Below are positions 4,665 to 5,628 of a DNA stretch of 5,628 bases, one piece after another. The notes below the pieces were generated by a model. That model saw only the letters and a list, made by a program, of their open reading frames with translations, searched no databases and was not told where the DNA came from. The stretch lies in contig QHNB01000058.1 in the NCBI GenBank assembly GCA_003217965.1, positions 1-5,628 of the forward strand, written 5' to 3'. Each line of letters starts with the position of its first letter. Position 1 is the stretch's first letter. The position numbers and the translations under genes are program-made. The stretch is from Verrucomicrobiota bacterium. GTDB taxonomy: Bacteria; Verrucomicrobiota; Verrucomicrobiia; Chthoniobacterales; UBA10450.

Positions 4665-5628
4665 TTAGAAATCAGCGCCGAGATCAGTCGAACCTATCTG
4701 AGCTGCTGTTCGCGGTGGCGGCGGCGGCACCGGGCCATTGCGGATAATTTTTCCTTCTTTCATCACAAACGAAACCCGCTCAGTTGCCGTAATGTCGGCG
4801 ATCGGATCGCCCGGCATGGCAATGATGTCCGCCAGCTTGCCTTTCTCGAGCGTTCCGACCTTTGCCGCGATACCGAGTAACTCCGCGTCATTCGAAGTGG
4901 CGGTTTTCAGGGCATCGATCGGTGCCATCCCCAACCCAGTCATCAGAGCAAACTCTTTCGCGTTCTGACCGTGGGGAAAGACGGCGGCATCAGTCCCAAA
5001 CGAAATTTTCACTCCCAGCTTCACTGCGTTGCGAAACATCTCGGAGCGTGCTGCTCCCGCCGCCTTTGCCTTGGCTTGCAACGCCGGTGGATATCGATCC
5101 AACTTGCTCAGGATCCATTCCGTGGCCATCAGGGTTGGCGTAAGGAATATTCCTTTGTTCTTCATTAGACTTAACGTTTCTGGCTTCATAAATGACCCGT
5201 GTTCGATCGAATCCACGCCAGCTTCGATGGCTTCGCGCGCCGCTTGATCCCCATGACAATGCACTGCCACTTTTTTCCGCAGCCGATGCGACTCATCCAC
5301 CAAGGCGGTCATTTCCATGGGCGTGAGTTGAGGAGTGTCGACTTCGTCAGCCAGGGAAAGCACTCCGCCGGAAACAGCGGCTTTGATGACATCGGCGCCG
5401 TTCTTGACCTCGAATCGAACAGCCTTGCGGATCTCCTCCGGACTATCGGCAATGCCCTGGCTATAACCGGGCTCATGGCCAAACAACGTGTCACGAAAGC
5501 CCGCGGTGCTATCGAAATGGCCACCCGTCGAGCCTATTCCGAAGGTTGCTACCAGCATGCGTGGGCCGATAATTACTCCTTTGTTGATTGAGTTTCGCAA
5601 GGCGACGTCAACGAATTCCGGGCTACGA
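4665..5628 (-). CDS. Metal-dependent amidohydrolase (imidazolonepropionase/prolidase-like), C-terminal part
   Basis: About 320 residues are visible, and the frame is open to the right edge, so the N-terminus is missing. The fold is the amidohydrolase TIM barrel, close to the Xaa-Pro/Xaa-Arg dipeptidase and imidazolonepropionase-like group. Metal-site residues are present in order: the bridging lysine in DVIKAAVSGG (codon 5382-5384), histidine in VAVHCHG (5259-5261), histidine in SIEHGSFM (5199-5201) and aspartate in FGTDAAVFPHG (4989-4991). The first HxH motif would lie upstream, outside the window. The C-terminal KLADIIAMPGDP and FVMKEGKIIRNG form the usual small beta domain. A tail of about 20 residues with five prolines in a row follows, beyond the normal family end. 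TTG 5598-5600 is not the start, because RSPEFVDVALRNSINKG continues the family pattern upstream. Exact substrate cannot be told; cyclic-amide or dipeptide hydrolysis is likely. Confidence 0.9.
   Translation of the reverse strand, partial: RSPEFVDVALRNSINKGVIIGPRMLVATFGIGSTGGHFDSTAGFRDTLFGHEPGYSQGIADSPEEIRKAVRFEVKNGADVIKAAVSGGVLSLADEVDTPQLTPMEMTALVDESHRLRKKVAVHCHGDQAAREAIEAGVDSIEHGSFMKPETLSLMKNKGIFLTPTLMATEWILSKLDRYPPALQAKAKAAGAARSEMFRNAVKLGVKISFGTDAAVFPHGQNAKEFALMTGLGMAPIDALKTATSNDAELLGIAAKVGTLEKGKLADIIAMPGDPIADITATERVSFVMKEGKIIRNGPVPPPPPRTAAQIGSTDLGADF

Noticed and set aside
5199..5591. Plus-strand open frame of 130 codons opposite the amidohydrolase
   Set aside because: It lies fully within the antisense of metal-site motifs of the real gene and resembles nothing.

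Overview
The window is bacterial chromosomal DNA with moderately high GC. It is dominated by the minus-strand rplA-rplJ-rplL-rpoB cluster (ribosomal proteins L1, L10 and L7/L12, and the RNA polymerase beta subunit). The beta subunit N-terminus and the secreted protein beside the cluster look to me like Verrucomicrobiota, probably the Spartobacteria/Chthoniobacterales side. That assignment rests on remembered family resemblance, not on a search.

Layout: 1-1569 (-) is the first 523 codons of rpoB, running off the left edge. 1570-1989 is a 420 bp rplL-rpoB spacer with hairpins and a candidate internal rpoB promoter. 1990-2382 (-) is rplL, with the only strong Shine-Dalgarno in the window. 2383-2535 is a spacer with two related hairpins. 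2536-3069 (-) is rplJ. 3074-3774 (-) is rplA, recognisable over its full family length but broken twice, by a one-base frameshift near 3508 and an in-frame TAG at 3131-3133. 3775-3914 is a 140 bp divergent promoter region. 3915-4658 (+) encodes an exported protein of unknown function. 4665-5628 (-) is the C-terminal part of a metal-dependent amidohydrolase, convergent with it and running off the right edge.

The ribosomal genes work together: L10 carries L7/L12 dimers as the ribosome stalk, L1 forms the other stalk, and rpoB follows in the usual bacterial order. The usual upstream genes (rplK, nusG, secE) are missing; an unrelated divergent gene sits there instead.

The strongest anomaly is rplA. 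Restoring one base and reading through the TAG gives a normal L1 of about 233 residues ending 4 bp before rplJ. The plain explanations are sequencing or assembly error, or a damaged copy; recoding is possible but unsupported. I found no CRISPR array, tRNA, rRNA, insertion sequence or evidence of a new multi-gene system.
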